A stretch of 44,791 nucleotides of DNA, taken from assembly GCA_021647785.1 (NCBI GenBank), contig JAKIUC010000033.1, positions 1 through 44,791 on the forward strand, in the 5' to 3' direction. Source of the stretch: Melioribacteraceae bacterium. GTDB taxonomy: Bacteria > Bacteroidota > Ignavibacteria > Ignavibacteriales > Melioribacteraceae. Below the pieces are notes generated by a model. It was not told the DNA's origin. It did not search any database and worked only from the letters and a program-made list of their open reading frames with translations. Position numbers and translations under genes: made by a program. This document shows, in pieces, positions 1-7,926 of this stretch (position 1 is the first letter of the stretch; each line of letters starts with the position of its first letter).

Positions 1-2
1 AA

Positions 3-902
3 GCTATAATAAAAGAGCCCATTGTGGGAATTTACAATGGGTATCAAATTATTTCTACTGCTCCCCCATCAGGTGGTGGGACTCATTTGGTTGAGTTGTT
101 AAACATACTTGAGACTTATAATTTACGTTCGCTTAAACATAATAGCACCGAGTATATTCACATACTTGCTGAGGCAATGAAAATTATATTAGCCGATAAA
201 TCTGTAAATATGGCTGACCCGGATTTTCATTCTGTTCCAGTTAACATTTTAACAAGCAAAGAATATGCTGAAAAGGTACGAAAAAATATTAATCCGAAAA
301 AAGCAAATTTTGATTACAATGCTAAACGTATATTGGATAATGAATCTAACAGCACAACTCATCTATCTGTTGTAGATAAAGATGAGAATATAGTTGCTTT
401 AACTCAAAGTATAAATCATTGGTTCGGTTCGGGCATTACAGTTAAGGGGACAGGGATTTTACTCAATAACCATCTTGGAGATTTTTCTAAACAAGCTGGA
501 ACCATTAATTCAATTGAGCCAAACAAGAGACCAGTTAGTAGCATTGCACCAACACTAATTTTAAAAGATGGAAAGCCATTTCTTACAATTGGAACTCCCG
601 GAGGCTCACGTATTATAGGAGCTTTAGCACAAATTATAATGAATATTATTGATTTTAATATGGGTATTGATGATGCTATTGAGGCTCCGCGTATTCATAC
701 TTCAAAAAAGATTTTACACGTTGAGGGAAGAATTGAAGAGCAAGTAATAAACGAACTTGAAAAACTTGGGCATAAAGTGAAAGTTCATCCGGATTTTGAT
801 AACTATTTTGGAGGTGCTCAAGGAATTCTTATTGATGCCAAAACAAAGGAGCTAAGAGGTGGAGCAGATTCTCGCCGTGATGGCGTTGCTGTTGGATATT
901 AA
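3..902 (+). CDS. ggt: gamma-glutamyltransferase, C-terminal part (5' end outside window)
   Basis: The reading frame is open from base 3 and gives AIIKEPIVGIYNGYQIIS, a conserved internal stretch of gamma-glutamyltranspeptidases, so the gene begins before the window and the GTG at 24 is not its start. The enzyme cleaves or transfers gamma-glutamyl groups after self-processing into two subunits. The expected N-terminal nucleophile of the small subunit is the first Thr of TTHLSVVDKDEN (codon near 354), followed by a GSG loop, GILLNNHLGDFS and the PGGSRIIGA substrate-binding stretch. All C-terminal hallmarks are intact. Placed next to a racemase-like gene and the pgs genes, it may act on poly-gamma-glutamate like CapD or B. 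subtilis Ggt; that role is inference. Any signal peptide lies outside the window. Confidence 0.93.
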   Translation, partial: AIIKEPIVGIYNGYQIISTAPPSGGGTHLVELLNILETYNLRSLKHNSTEYIHILAEAMKIILADKSVNMADPDFHSVPVNILTSKEYAEKVRKNINPKKANFDYNAKRILDNESNSTTHLSVVDKDENIVALTQSINHWFGSGITVKGTGILLNNHLGDFSKQAGTINSIEPNKRPVSSIAPTLILKDGKPFLTIGTPGGSRIIGALAQIIMNIIDFNMGIDDAIEAPRIHTSKKILHVEGRIEEQVINELEKLGHKVKVHPDFDNYFGGAQGILIDAKTKELRGGADSRRDGVAVGY

Positions 903-1042
903 AAACTAAAGATGAGTTTACTTAGAAAAGTTATGTTCTGATTAACCACGTGTTTTACACGAGGGAAACACAATAGAGCAACTCTCAAACATACTTTAGT
1001 CCTGTTGAAGTTTTTAGAAGTGAATTAAAAAATGGAGTTAAA

Positions 1043-2068
1043 ATGAAAAAGACAAAATACCTTTATAGCTTATTGGCAATATTACTATTGGCAAATTATC
1101 AACTAAGTGCACCACAAAAATCGTTTGATGAATTATTAAGTGAGTTCTTCAAAAAAGAAAATGTGAAAATTGTTGTAACCGATTCGGGGCTGGGTGGTGT
1201 ATCTGTTGCTGCCGATGTTGTTAGCAGAATGAAAAATTCAGGTGTGTTCAAAAATGTTGAAATCATATTTTTTAATTCGCAACCCCATAAAAAATCAGGC
1301 TACAACTCGATGAAAACAACCGAGCAGAAAGTAGAGGTTTTTAATAATGCATTAGAGGCAATGCAAAAACATTTCCAACCGGATATGTTATTAATTGCTT
1401 GTAATACATTATCAGTTATTTATGATTATACAAAGTTTTCCAAAACAGTGAAATTTCCTGTTGTTGGAATTGTTGAAACTGGTATAGATTTAATTAATGA
1501 AAAATTAGAGAAAGACCCAAACTCTAACGTGATTATTTTTGCAACTAAAACTACAGTAAAACAGGGGCAGCATAAAAAAGGGCTTCTCGAATTAGGCATA
1601 AATAAAAACAATATTTATGTAGAAGCATGCCCAAAACTTGCTGGAAGAATTGAACGAGGTCCTGATAGCGATACTACAAAATCACTCGTTAATATATACG
1701 TAAAAGAGGCAATGCAAAAATATGAAAATACTGGTGAGCCTTTATACGTAAGCTATAACTGCACGCACTACGGTTATGTTGATACACTTTTTAAAAAAGC
1801 ATTTAAAGCACATGGTGTTGAGGTTAAAGAATTTTTAGACCCAAATCCGCTGATGGCAGATTTTATGTTCACGAAAAATCTTCTCAATCGTTTTAAGAAT
1901 ACTGAGGTATCTGTAAAAATAGTTTCACAACCTGAATTGTCTCCTGGAAAATTAGGAGCAATCTATGGATTAATAGAGCCCATCTCAGATGAAACTGCCG
2001 AAGCATTAATGGAGTATGAGTTTACTCCAGATTATTTTGAATGGGAATCCATTGCAAATAGAGAGTAA
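1043..2068 (+). CDS. exported aspartate/glutamate racemase family protein
   Basis: This is a MurI-like fold of 341 residues: DSGLGG (residues 47-52), the first catalytic cysteine in ACNT (C120), VGIVETG (141-147) and the second cysteine in NCTHYG (C240). Both catalytic cysteines of the two-base glutamate racemase mechanism are present. Unusually, the protein begins with a basic tip and hydrophobic stretch (MKKTKYLYSLLAILLLANYQ) that looks like a signal peptide or anchor, and about 25 residues precede the racemase domain. Cytoplasmic MurI lacks this and is about 260-270 residues long, so this protein also has a longer C-terminus. It stands 3 bp before the M14-like lipoprotein gene. Interconversion of L- and D-glutamate linked to poly-gamma-glutamate is the likely role, but another acidic amino acid substrate is possible. 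Confidence 0.85.
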   Translation: MKKTKYLYSLLAILLLANYQLSAPQKSFDELLSEFFKKENVKIVVTDSGLGGVSVAADVVSRMKNSGVFKNVEIIFFNSQPHKKSGYNSMKTTEQKVEVFNNALEAMQKHFQPDMLLIACNTLSVIYDYTKFSKTVKFPVVGIVETGIDLINEKLEKDPNSNVIIFATKTTVKQGQHKKGLLELGINKNNIYVEACPKLAGRIERGPDSDTTKSLVNIYVKEAMQKYENTGEPLYVSYNCTHYGYVDTLFKKAFKAHGVEVKEFLDPNPLMADFMFTKNLLNRFKNTEVSVKIVSQPELSPGKLGAIYGLIEPISDETAEALMEYEFTPDYFEWESIANRE

Positions 2069-2071
2069 ATA

Positions 2072-2920
2072 ATGGGGTTTAAGAATATGAATTTAAAAAT
2101 AATTATAATGCTATTAGTTTTAGTAATGAGTGTTGGATGTTCATCATCATATACAATAACGGATGATGCACAACGGATAATTAATAATTTCCCAAATATT
2201 AAGAATGCAAAACAAGTTCAAATAATGAAAGGAACTCAATACGCCACACCTGCATTTATTTTTGATTCCGGAATAAGTGGAAAAAACGTAATGATATTAG
2301 GAGGAACTCATGGTAATGAACCTGCAGGTTACGAAGCTGCACTTAGATTACTTGAACAACTTGAAAATAAATTACCGAAAAGTGGCAAAGTAATTTTAAT
2401 TCCACTTGCCAATAAGCAATCGATAATTAATAAAAGTCGCCGTATTCCTGTTCCTGACGGTGCAGATTATGAACGAGGTAATTTAAATCGCTGTTACCCA
2501 GGTAAAGAGAGCGGATTGCCGATGGAGCAGATGGCATACGAAATAGAACAATTAACACGAGAACACAAAGTAAATGTTTTTATAGATATACACGAAGCAA
2601 GATTTTTCCATTTAGACACACCAAAAAAAAGTAAACGTAAAAAAGGTTTAGGGCAGACGATTATCTATTATCCAAATGAAAAAGCATCCTGGATAGTGAT
2701 GAACTTGATAGATACCATTAACGAAACAATTGATGTTAGTGAGGAACAGTTTTCGGCAATAGAACGCCCAATTTTAAATAGTGCGGCTTGGTGGGCAGGA
2801 AAGTATTTAGAAATCCCGGGATTTACTTTTGAAACAACACAAAAAATGGATTTGGAAAAAAGAATAAACTTTCATCTTTTGCTTGTTAAAACAGTTTTGG
2901 AATTATCCGAAATTTGGTAA
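2072..2920 (+). CDS. M14-type (AstE/aspartoacylase-like) lipoprotein hydrolase
   Basis: A zinc carboxypeptidase/desuccinylase fold of 282 residues. The zinc ligands are visible as GGTHGNEPAG (H80, E83) and DIHEA (H174); GNLNRCYPG (136-144) matches the substrate-binding NxNR region, and FTFETT supplies the candidate catalytic Glu (E254). The N-terminus is a lipoprotein signal with lipobox SVGC (C23), so it should sit in the periplasm on a membrane. ATG at 2072 or the in-frame ATG at 2087 could be the start. It follows the racemase by 3 bp and its 3' end overlaps pgsW by 49 bp tail to tail. The setting suggests cleavage of gamma-glutamyl or N-acyl-glutamate bonds; the substrate is not shown by sequence. 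Confidence 0.82.
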   Translation: MGFKNMNLKIIIMLLVLVMSVGCSSSYTITDDAQRIINNFPNIKNAKQVQIMKGTQYATPAFIFDSGISGKNVMILGGTHGNEPAGYEAALRLLEQLENKLPKSGKVILIPLANKQSIINKSRRIPVPDGADYERGNLNRCYPGKESGLPMEQMAYEIEQLTREHKVNVFIDIHEARFFHLDTPKKSKRKKGLGQTIIYYPNEKASWIVMNLIDTINETIDVSEEQFSAIERPILNSAAWWAGKYLEIPGFTFETTQKMDLEKRINFHLLLVKTVLELSEIW

Positions 2921-4017
2921 AATCTTTTTCTATTCAACTTTGTAATCGCACCAATTATTAAAATCAAAAAAAACAACAAAATAGCAATCAACAGTTTTGA
3001 TTTTTCTTTGATAAAGTAAATATCTGCTTCACCAAGTTTTTGGGTATGATTAGGAAGCAAATCTATCCCATTCTCTAAAGCTATTTCCCTAATATTAAGC
3101 ATGTGGATAATTGGTATTTTGTTTTGATTTAATTTCTGAATTAGACCGAAGCAAGTAGTGTTGTTGCTTCGAATAGATTCCGTAATTAAACCGTGTGTAT
3201 ATTCCATGCTACAGGGTACTGTGCCAAGTGCCGATTGATTTCCACCAATGTTAATAAACAAACTAAAAGGCTTTTGTGAATTAATAAAGTCCATTTTTTT
3301 CTCTATTGCACCTGATAAATTTTTTGGGACAGTAATTTGCATGGCATTTCTTGCGGCGGCTTTTTTTGTTGCCTCCAAACCACCTTCCCAAAATGATGAA
3401 CCATTATCATTCTGCCCGCCAGGCGTGGCGTAGAGAGTTTTGTTATTAATAATTTTTTCTCTAAAAAGTAAATTTTCTATATCCCAATATGTTAGGTTAG
3501 TAATATTTGCACCAAAACTTGAAGCCCCTATTGAGCTAAGTATTATTGGTTCTAACCCAAATTCTTCACTTGCAATAATTGAAGCAATGCCTAATGCAGG
3601 AAAAGAACCTGATATATGAATAATTACTTTATCCCCTTTTTCTAACCCAAGTTCATAAAACCAGCGAATAAATAACGCTGAAAAATCCGGATTGGTGGAG
3701 GTTTGCTTTGCTCTTAAATCACCCAAGGTAGTAGTTATAGGAGAGAACTCAATGCCTATAAATCCTGATTGCAAAGGATCGTTTTGTAAATTTATTTCAA
3801 AATTGTTTGCTTCACGAAAAGCTCTTAATACATTTTCGGCTTGTTGCATTTTTGTTGCAGCACTTTGCATTTTACCACTTCTCTTATGCGGTGTTTTTAC
3901 TTCTGTAAGTTGAACTAACAAAATTATCATAACAGCAACAGTGGATATAACAAATAATTGCAAAGAAGAAAATTTAATTCCCAACTTGTTTTTTTTGTCT
4001 TTGGTTAGCCCCATCAT
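2872..4017 (-). CDS. pgsW: poly-gamma-glutamate system protein PgsW
   Basis: A 381-residue membrane-anchored protein with an N-terminal transmembrane segment (about residues 18-36), a large extracytoplasmic domain, and a C-terminal transmembrane segment (about 340-358) followed by a basic tail. Its place directly after pgsC, with a 4-bp ATGA overlap, and features such as HISGSFPALGIA and a glycine-rich FINIGGNQSALG segment fit the family found only with PgsB and PgsC and named PgsW (poly-gamma-glutamate system protein). Its biochemical role is unknown; it may replace PgsA/CapA, which is not seen in this window. Start: two ATGs in tandem, 4017 and 4014. The last 49 bp overlap the convergent M14-like gene. 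Confidence 0.78.
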   Translation of the reverse strand: MMGLTKDKKNKLGIKFSSLQLFVISTVAVMIILLVQLTEVKTPHKRSGKMQSAATKMQQAENVLRAFREANNFEINLQNDPLQSGFIGIEFSPITTTLGDLRAKQTSTNPDFSALFIRWFYELGLEKGDKVIIHISGSFPALGIASIIASEEFGLEPIILSSIGASSFGANITNLTYWDIENLLFREKIINNKTLYATPGGQNDNGSSFWEGGLEATKKAAARNAMQITVPKNLSGAIEKKMDFINSQKPFSLFINIGGNQSALGTVPCSMEYTHGLITESIRSNNTTCFGLIQKLNQNKIPIIHMLNIREIALENGIDLLPNHTQKLGEADIYFIKEKSKLLIAILLFFLILIIGAITKLNRKRFYQISDNSKTVLTSKR

Positions 4018-4442
4018 TTCAATAAATTAAGTATTAAATAAACTATACTTACCACAATTGTAATAGCCATTACTGTTTTTGCAACTCCTTGTTTAAAAAA
4101 TTCATTAGCAATAATTCCAGGAATAATATAACCAATTGCCTGTAACTCAATTCCCGAATCCACTATAAATAGATTTAGGTAATCCAAAATGGACCGAATA
4201 ATAAAACCTATTAGAATCATAATGAAAAATCTGCGTTTTCCAAAAACAATAAGTCTGCCTGCAAAAAGATAAACAATACCGTATGTAATTAAACTCACAA
4301 GAAGGGTTACTAATATTTTCACAGGGTCATTTATAAACAAAGCCAAATAGCCGGGTACAATTATACCACCTGCAATAAGTCCTGTAATTTCAAAAAATAG
4401 AAACCCAATAACTATTCCAATTCCAAATGCAGCAACTAACAT
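4014..4442 (-). CDS. pgsC: poly-gamma-glutamate synthase subunit PgsC/CapC
   Basis: A 142-residue, almost wholly hydrophobic protein with about four to five membrane helices and the family signature region GLIAGGIIVPGYLALF near the N-terminus. PgsC/CapC forms the membrane part of PGA synthase and is thought to help export the chain. It lies 1 bp after pgsB and overlaps pgsW by 4 bp, so the three genes are almost certainly one translation-coupled operon. The length matches the family (about 145-150 residues). Confidence 0.9.
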   Translation of the reverse strand: MLVAAFGIGIVIGFLFFEITGLIAGGIIVPGYLALFINDPVKILVTLLVSLITYGIVYLFAGRLIVFGKRRFFIMILIGFIIRSILDYLNLFIVDSGIELQAIGYIIPGIIANEFFKQGVAKTVMAITIVVSIVYLILNLLK

Positions 4443-4443
4443 A

Positions 4444-5598
4444 TTATTTTGCTACTCCCATTCTCGTTGTAAAATTCATTATTGCCATTTGTAACTTCTC
4501 GGTTCCTTTATTATTTCCGATAGAATAGAATGTGGAATTTTTTGTAATTATTTGTTCAATATTCATAATTGTTCTATCCTCTTTAAACATTACTATATTA
4601 TCTTTTGAAAAATTATTTTTTTTGAAAATATTTTTTGCTAAATATTTACCATTTCCCATTAGTAGTATTTTTGAAGTTTTAAAATTATCCGAAATATATT
4701 GAGCAAATTCTTTTGTTCGTAAAGGTCTATCCATTCTGCAATTTAATATAAAACCAACATCATTTTTCGGTTTCACATTAGTCGAAAATTGGATAAACCT
4801 CTTTGTTGTAACAATATCATTGACTGAAAATAAATTCCAAATTTCAATATTCAATTTTGGGATTTCAAGTTTAATGTTTTTATCTATAGTCTGCCATTCA
4901 AATAAAAATTGATCCCTTGCAATTTGTTTATCCAAATTTAACTCTTTTGTTATCCCGTTAATAATAGACCAGCTTTCACTAATAATCTCTTTGGGAATAT
5001 TTTTAAAATCAAAATTAAATTCAGTTTGGCTTACAATAGATACTTTATTATGTGTGCAGTTTACATTTTTCAAAATATTGTTTGTTTCTGAAGTTACAAG
5101 TAAGGTTGAGTTTTTATTCACACATTCAAGTAAGGTTAATAAATTTTCTTCAATTGTATCCCCCATTATTTCTTGATGGTCGGGCAGAACATTAACAATT
5201 ATAGCATAATGAGGCTTAAAAATTATTTTACTAAGAATCTTTTGTGTTTCTGATTGTAACGCCATACACTCCATTACCATAGCATCCGACTTCTCTTTGG
5301 CAATCTGCCGTAGCAACCGTATGTTTTCTTTTATGCTAATGGGGGCAAATCTTTTTAATAGTTTTTTTGTTCCATCATGGTTAAATAAAATGGGATTATT
5401 ACCAGTTATTTTAGCATAGACTTTATATCCATTTTTCTGCAAAATATTATAGATTATTTTTACAGTAGTAGATTTTCCGCGTGTTCCGTTAACTAATATT
5501 CGCAGAGGTATTTTTCGTATTGAGATAGATAGAAGATAGTATTCTACAACCAAATAAATGGATATTATAAATGTTATAGTAAGATAAAATTTGAGCAT
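4444..5598 (-). CDS. pgsB: poly-gamma-glutamate synthase ligase PgsB/CapB
   Basis: A 384-residue Mur-ligase-like amide ligase, close to the usual length of about 390. An N-terminal membrane anchor (residues 3-25) is followed by VNGTRGKSTT, the ATP-binding P-loop (about 36-45), then MECMALQ and the IIVNVLPDHQEIMG region typical of CapB. It uses ATP to join glutamate through the gamma-carboxyl. It is the first gene of pgsB-pgsC-pgsW. The start ATG at 5598 leaves 236 bp to the divergent ZIP gene, which must hold the operon promoter; no clear regulator site was seen there. Confidence 0.92.
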   Translation of the reverse strand: MLKFYLTITFIISIYLVVEYYLLSISIRKIPLRILVNGTRGKSTTVKIIYNILQKNGYKVYAKITGNNPILFNHDGTKKLLKRFAPISIKENIRLLRQIAKEKSDAMVMECMALQSETQKILSKIIFKPHYAIIVNVLPDHQEIMGDTIEENLLTLLECVNKNSTLLVTSETNNILKNVNCTHNKVSIVSQTEFNFDFKNIPKEIISESWSIINGITKELNLDKQIARDQFLFEWQTIDKNIKLEIPKLNIEIWNLFSVNDIVTTKRFIQFSTNVKPKNDVGFILNCRMDRPLRTKEFAQYISDNFKTSKILLMGNGKYLAKNIFKKNNFSKDNIVMFKEDRTIMNIEQIITKNSTFYSIGNNKGTEKLQMAIMNFTTRMGVAK

Positions 5599-5834
5599 TT
5601 TGTTTTATAAAGTGGAAATTAACATAAGGCGATAAACCAATATTATGAATTATTATTTTTTTCTAACACTTAAAAATACTAAAACAAAAATATAAATTAT
5701 TTACGTTTATTCCATTAAGAGTTTTGACACGTCTGATATTTCTAAAGAGTTATTACCACAAAAGGAAACATTGATTTTAAATTTGCATATTCTCTATATT
5801 TCGATTTAGATTTATTAATGATAGGAAATATAAA

Positions 5835-6650
5835 ATGAATATAGAATGGTTACTTGAATATAACCCAGTGTTATTAGCACTTGGAGCAACTCTCTTTACT
5901 TGGGGTTTTACTGCTCTTGGTTCTGCGATGGTTTTTTTCTTCAAAAATATAAATAGAAGAGTGTTAAATGTAATGCTTGGTTTTGCTGCCGGTGTTATGA
6001 TTGCTGCAAGTTTTTGGTCATTGTTAGCACCCGCTATAGCAATGGCAGAGGAGAGTGGTACGCCAGGATGGATACCAGCAGTTGTAGGGTTTTTATCTGG
6101 CGGAGTCTTTTTATTTGCAGTTGATAAAATACTCCCGCATCTTCACATGGGTTTAACTATTGATAAAGCAGAAGGAATAAAAACCCCCTGGCAAAGAAGT
6201 ATTTTACTTGTGCTTTCAATTACTATACATAACATACCCGAAGGACTTGCCGTTGGTGTTGCATTTGGTGCATTAGCTTTAAATCCGGAAATGGGTGTTT
6301 TGGCACCAGCCATTGCTCTCGCAGTTGGTATTGGGTTACAAAATTTTCCAGAGGGTGCAGCCGTTTCAATTCCGTTAAGGCGTGAAGGTTTTTCGAGATT
6401 AAAGGCATTTAATTATGGACAGCTTTCCGGAATTGTTGAACCAATTGCCGGCGTTCTTGGTGCATATTTAATTATCACAGTGCAGCCAATACTGCCGTAT
6501 GCGTTGGCTTTTGCAGCCGGTGCTATGATTTTTGTGGTTGTGGAGGAACTAATTCCAGAATCGCAAACCGGACATGAAACCGATTACTCAACAGTTGGTG
6601 CAATGATTGGCTTTACTGTTATGATGTTTCTTGATGTAGCCTTAGCTTAA
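5835..6650 (+). CDS. ZIP family metal transporter (GufA-like)
   Basis: An inner-membrane divalent-metal transporter, most likely for zinc, with about eight hydrophobic helices in 271 residues. The paired metal-site motifs are HNIPEG (132-137) in TM4 and QNFPEG (169-174) in TM5; Gln in place of His in the second motif is common in the GufA subfamily. A His pair sits in PHLHMG (101-106). The methyltransferase gene starts 1 bp after its stop. A Fur/Zur-type regulator and a TonB receptor with a His/Glu-rich loop follow, which supports a metal-uptake setting. The palindromes found at 7819-7878 were not seen upstream of this gene. Confidence 0.9.
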   Translation: MNIEWLLEYNPVLLALGATLFTWGFTALGSAMVFFFKNINRRVLNVMLGFAAGVMIAASFWSLLAPAIAMAEESGTPGWIPAVVGFLSGGVFLFAVDKILPHLHMGLTIDKAEGIKTPWQRSILLVLSITIHNIPEGLAVGVAFGALALNPEMGVLAPAIALAVGIGLQNFPEGAAVSIPLRREGFSRLKAFNYGQLSGIVEPIAGVLGAYLIITVQPILPYALAFAAGAMIFVVVEELIPESQTGHETDYSTVGAMIGFTVMMFLDVALA

Positions 6651-6651
6651 A

Positions 6652-7278
6652 ATGAAAATTGATGAAGCATATAATTTGTGGGCTGATACTTACGACACAA
6701 ACGATAATGTAACTCGTGATTTAGAATTAGCGATTTCGAAATCAATTCTTGCTGGTAAGAGTTTTTCAAAAATTATTGAACTTGGTTGTGGTACTGGCAA
6801 AAACACAGAATGGTTAATTGATAAATGTGATTCACTTCTCGGAGTCGATTTTTCATCCGAAATGCTTCGAAAAGCAAAAAGGAAAATTAAATCGGACAAA
6901 GTAAAATTTCTACAAGCTGATTTAACAAAAGAGTGGACATTCAATAATACTTCTGCTGATTTGGTAACATCCAGTCTAATTTTAGAACATATCAACAATT
7001 TGGATTTCATCTTCGCTGAAGCACACAAATCACTATCTGTAAATGGACAGTTCTATATTTGTGAACTTCATCCTTTCAAGCAATATGCTGGAAGTAAAGC
7101 ACGGTTTGAATTGAATAATGAAATTGTAAAATTAGAAACTTTTGTTCATCACATTTCGGATTACTTGCAATCAGCCGCTAAAAATAATTTCAAATTATTG
7201 GAACTAAATGAGTGGTTTGATGAAAAGAATAGGGCTGAAATACCAAGATTGGTTTCATTCCTTTTTCAAAAAAAATAG
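6652..7278 (+). CDS. class I SAM-dependent methyltransferase
   Basis: A 208-residue Rossmann methyltransferase. Motif I is IIELGCGTGKNTEWL (about residues 40-54), followed by LLGVDFSSEMLRKA (acidic motif II region), FLQADL and the DLVTSSLILEHI motif IV-like stretch. It resembles small-molecule or UbiE-like methyltransferases; the substrate is unknown. The start is 1 bp after the ZIP stop, so it is probably cotranscribed with the transporter. A badly decayed copy of its two ends lies at 10202-10362, beyond the fur and TonB receptor genes. Confidence 0.88.
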   Translation: MKIDEAYNLWADTYDTNDNVTRDLELAISKSILAGKSFSKIIELGCGTGKNTEWLIDKCDSLLGVDFSSEMLRKAKRKIKSDKVKFLQADLTKEWTFNNTSADLVTSSLILEHINNLDFIFAEAHKSLSVNGQFYICELHPFKQYAGSKARFELNNEIVKLETFVHHISDYLQSAAKNNFKLLELNEWFDEKNRAEIPRLVSFLFQKK

Positions 7279-7385
7279 CCCGATTTATAATTTTTAAGAA
7301 GTATTACAGAATTGATTAAATATTTTAAATCTTTACATTTATCACAATGCTAGTGGTTATTGAAAAAAATGAGAGTTTAGAGCAA

Positions 7386-7787
7386 TCAAGCATTACATTT
7401 TTTACACAACCCTGTAGCTTGTATTTCTAATTGCTCAATTTTATATTTGGGCAGTATTATTGCAGGAAATTTCCCTATTTCAACACAAGAGACTATTCCA
7501 CATCTGTTACACTTAAAATGAATGTGCTGATGATAATGTAAATTTGTAACGCATTCTTCTTGACAAATTGCATAATTCGATTTTTCTCCAGTTATAATGA
7601 TTTCGTGAATAATACCTTTTTCTAAGAAAATTTTTATCGTCCGATATAGCGTAATTCGATTGTATTCTCTTAATTCTTTCTCAACTATAGACAAAGGAAT
7701 TGCATTATTGTATTTAGTAAAAATAGATAGAACTTCTTTTCTGAAAGGGGTTTCACTTATTTTTTTATTCTTTAATAAATTTGTCAT
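7386..7787 (-). CDS. Fur/Zur family metal-responsive repressor
   Basis: A 133-residue Fur-superfamily regulator. It has an N-terminal winged helix (ISETPFRKEVLSIF through NRITLYRTIKIFLEKGII, where TLYRT is the recognition-helix motif), a His-rich metal site HYHQHIHFKCNRCG, and a C-terminal CKKC, which gives two Cys pairs for structural zinc. It is divergent from the TonB receptor gene; the 131-bp gap carries two strong palindromes, which suggests that it controls both genes. Given the ZIP gene and the receptor's His/Glu loop, Zur is a better guess than an iron-sensing Fur, but sequence alone cannot decide. Confidence 0.88.
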   Translation of the reverse strand: MTNLLKNKKISETPFRKEVLSIFTKYNNAIPLSIVEKELREYNRITLYRTIKIFLEKGIIHEIIITGEKSNYAICQEECVTNLHYHQHIHFKCNRCGIVSCVEIGKFPAIILPKYKIEQLEIQATGLCKKCNA

Positions 7788-7818
7788 AAAATTGTTATTA
7801 TTGTCATAAAATTATTAT

Positions 7819-7833
7819 TGCAACAATGTTGCA
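7819..7833. promoter_or_regulatory. perfect 7-1-7 palindrome, candidate Fur/Zur operator 1
   Basis: TGCAACAATGTTGCA is a perfect palindrome with a 1-bp centre. It lies between the divergent regulator and receptor genes and contains the TTG that fits the -33 element of the receptor promoter. Binding by the adjacent Fur/Zur protein is inference. Confidence 0.7.
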
Positions 7834-7859
7834 TAAAATAAAAACTATTTCTATATTTG
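7829..7859 (+). promoter_or_regulatory. Bacteroidota-type promoter of the TonB receptor gene
   Basis: TATATTTG at 7852-7859 matches the TAnnTTTG -7 element, and TTG at 7829-7831 lies 20 bp upstream as the -33 element. Each element sits inside one of the two palindromes, so a bound repressor would block polymerase. The expected transcript start lies near 7866, about 50 nt before the start codon. Confidence 0.6.
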
Positions 7860-7878
7860 CAACACTGTTACAAATATA
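7852..7878. promoter_or_regulatory. 27-bp inverted repeat, candidate Fur/Zur operator 2
   Basis: The arms are TATATTTGCAACA and TGTTACAAATATA around a central C (13 bp each, a single mismatch). The core TTGCAACA matches the first palindrome. It overlaps the -7 element of the receptor promoter. Confidence 0.68.
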
Positions 7879-7926
7879 ATAACTAATTATGAAAAATTTC
7901 AACAAATTATAACTAATTATGAAAAA
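7879..7926 (+). repeat. 18-bp direct repeat spanning the TonB receptor start codon
   Basis: ATAACTAATTATGAAAAA occurs at 7879-7896 and again at 7909-7926, a 30-bp duplication. The second copy holds the real ATG (7919). The first makes an upstream ATG (7889) that opens a 7-codon reading frame ending in TAA before the real start. It may be a recent tandem duplication. Confidence 0.75.

Noticed and set aside
3692-3913. 73-codon plus-strand frame opposite pgsW
   Set aside because: It is antisense to a family-supported gene and lacks any recognisable motif.
6690-7028. 112-codon minus-strand frame within the methyltransferase gene
   Set aside because: It is the antisense of a gene with clear SAM-binding motifs and has no domain of its own.
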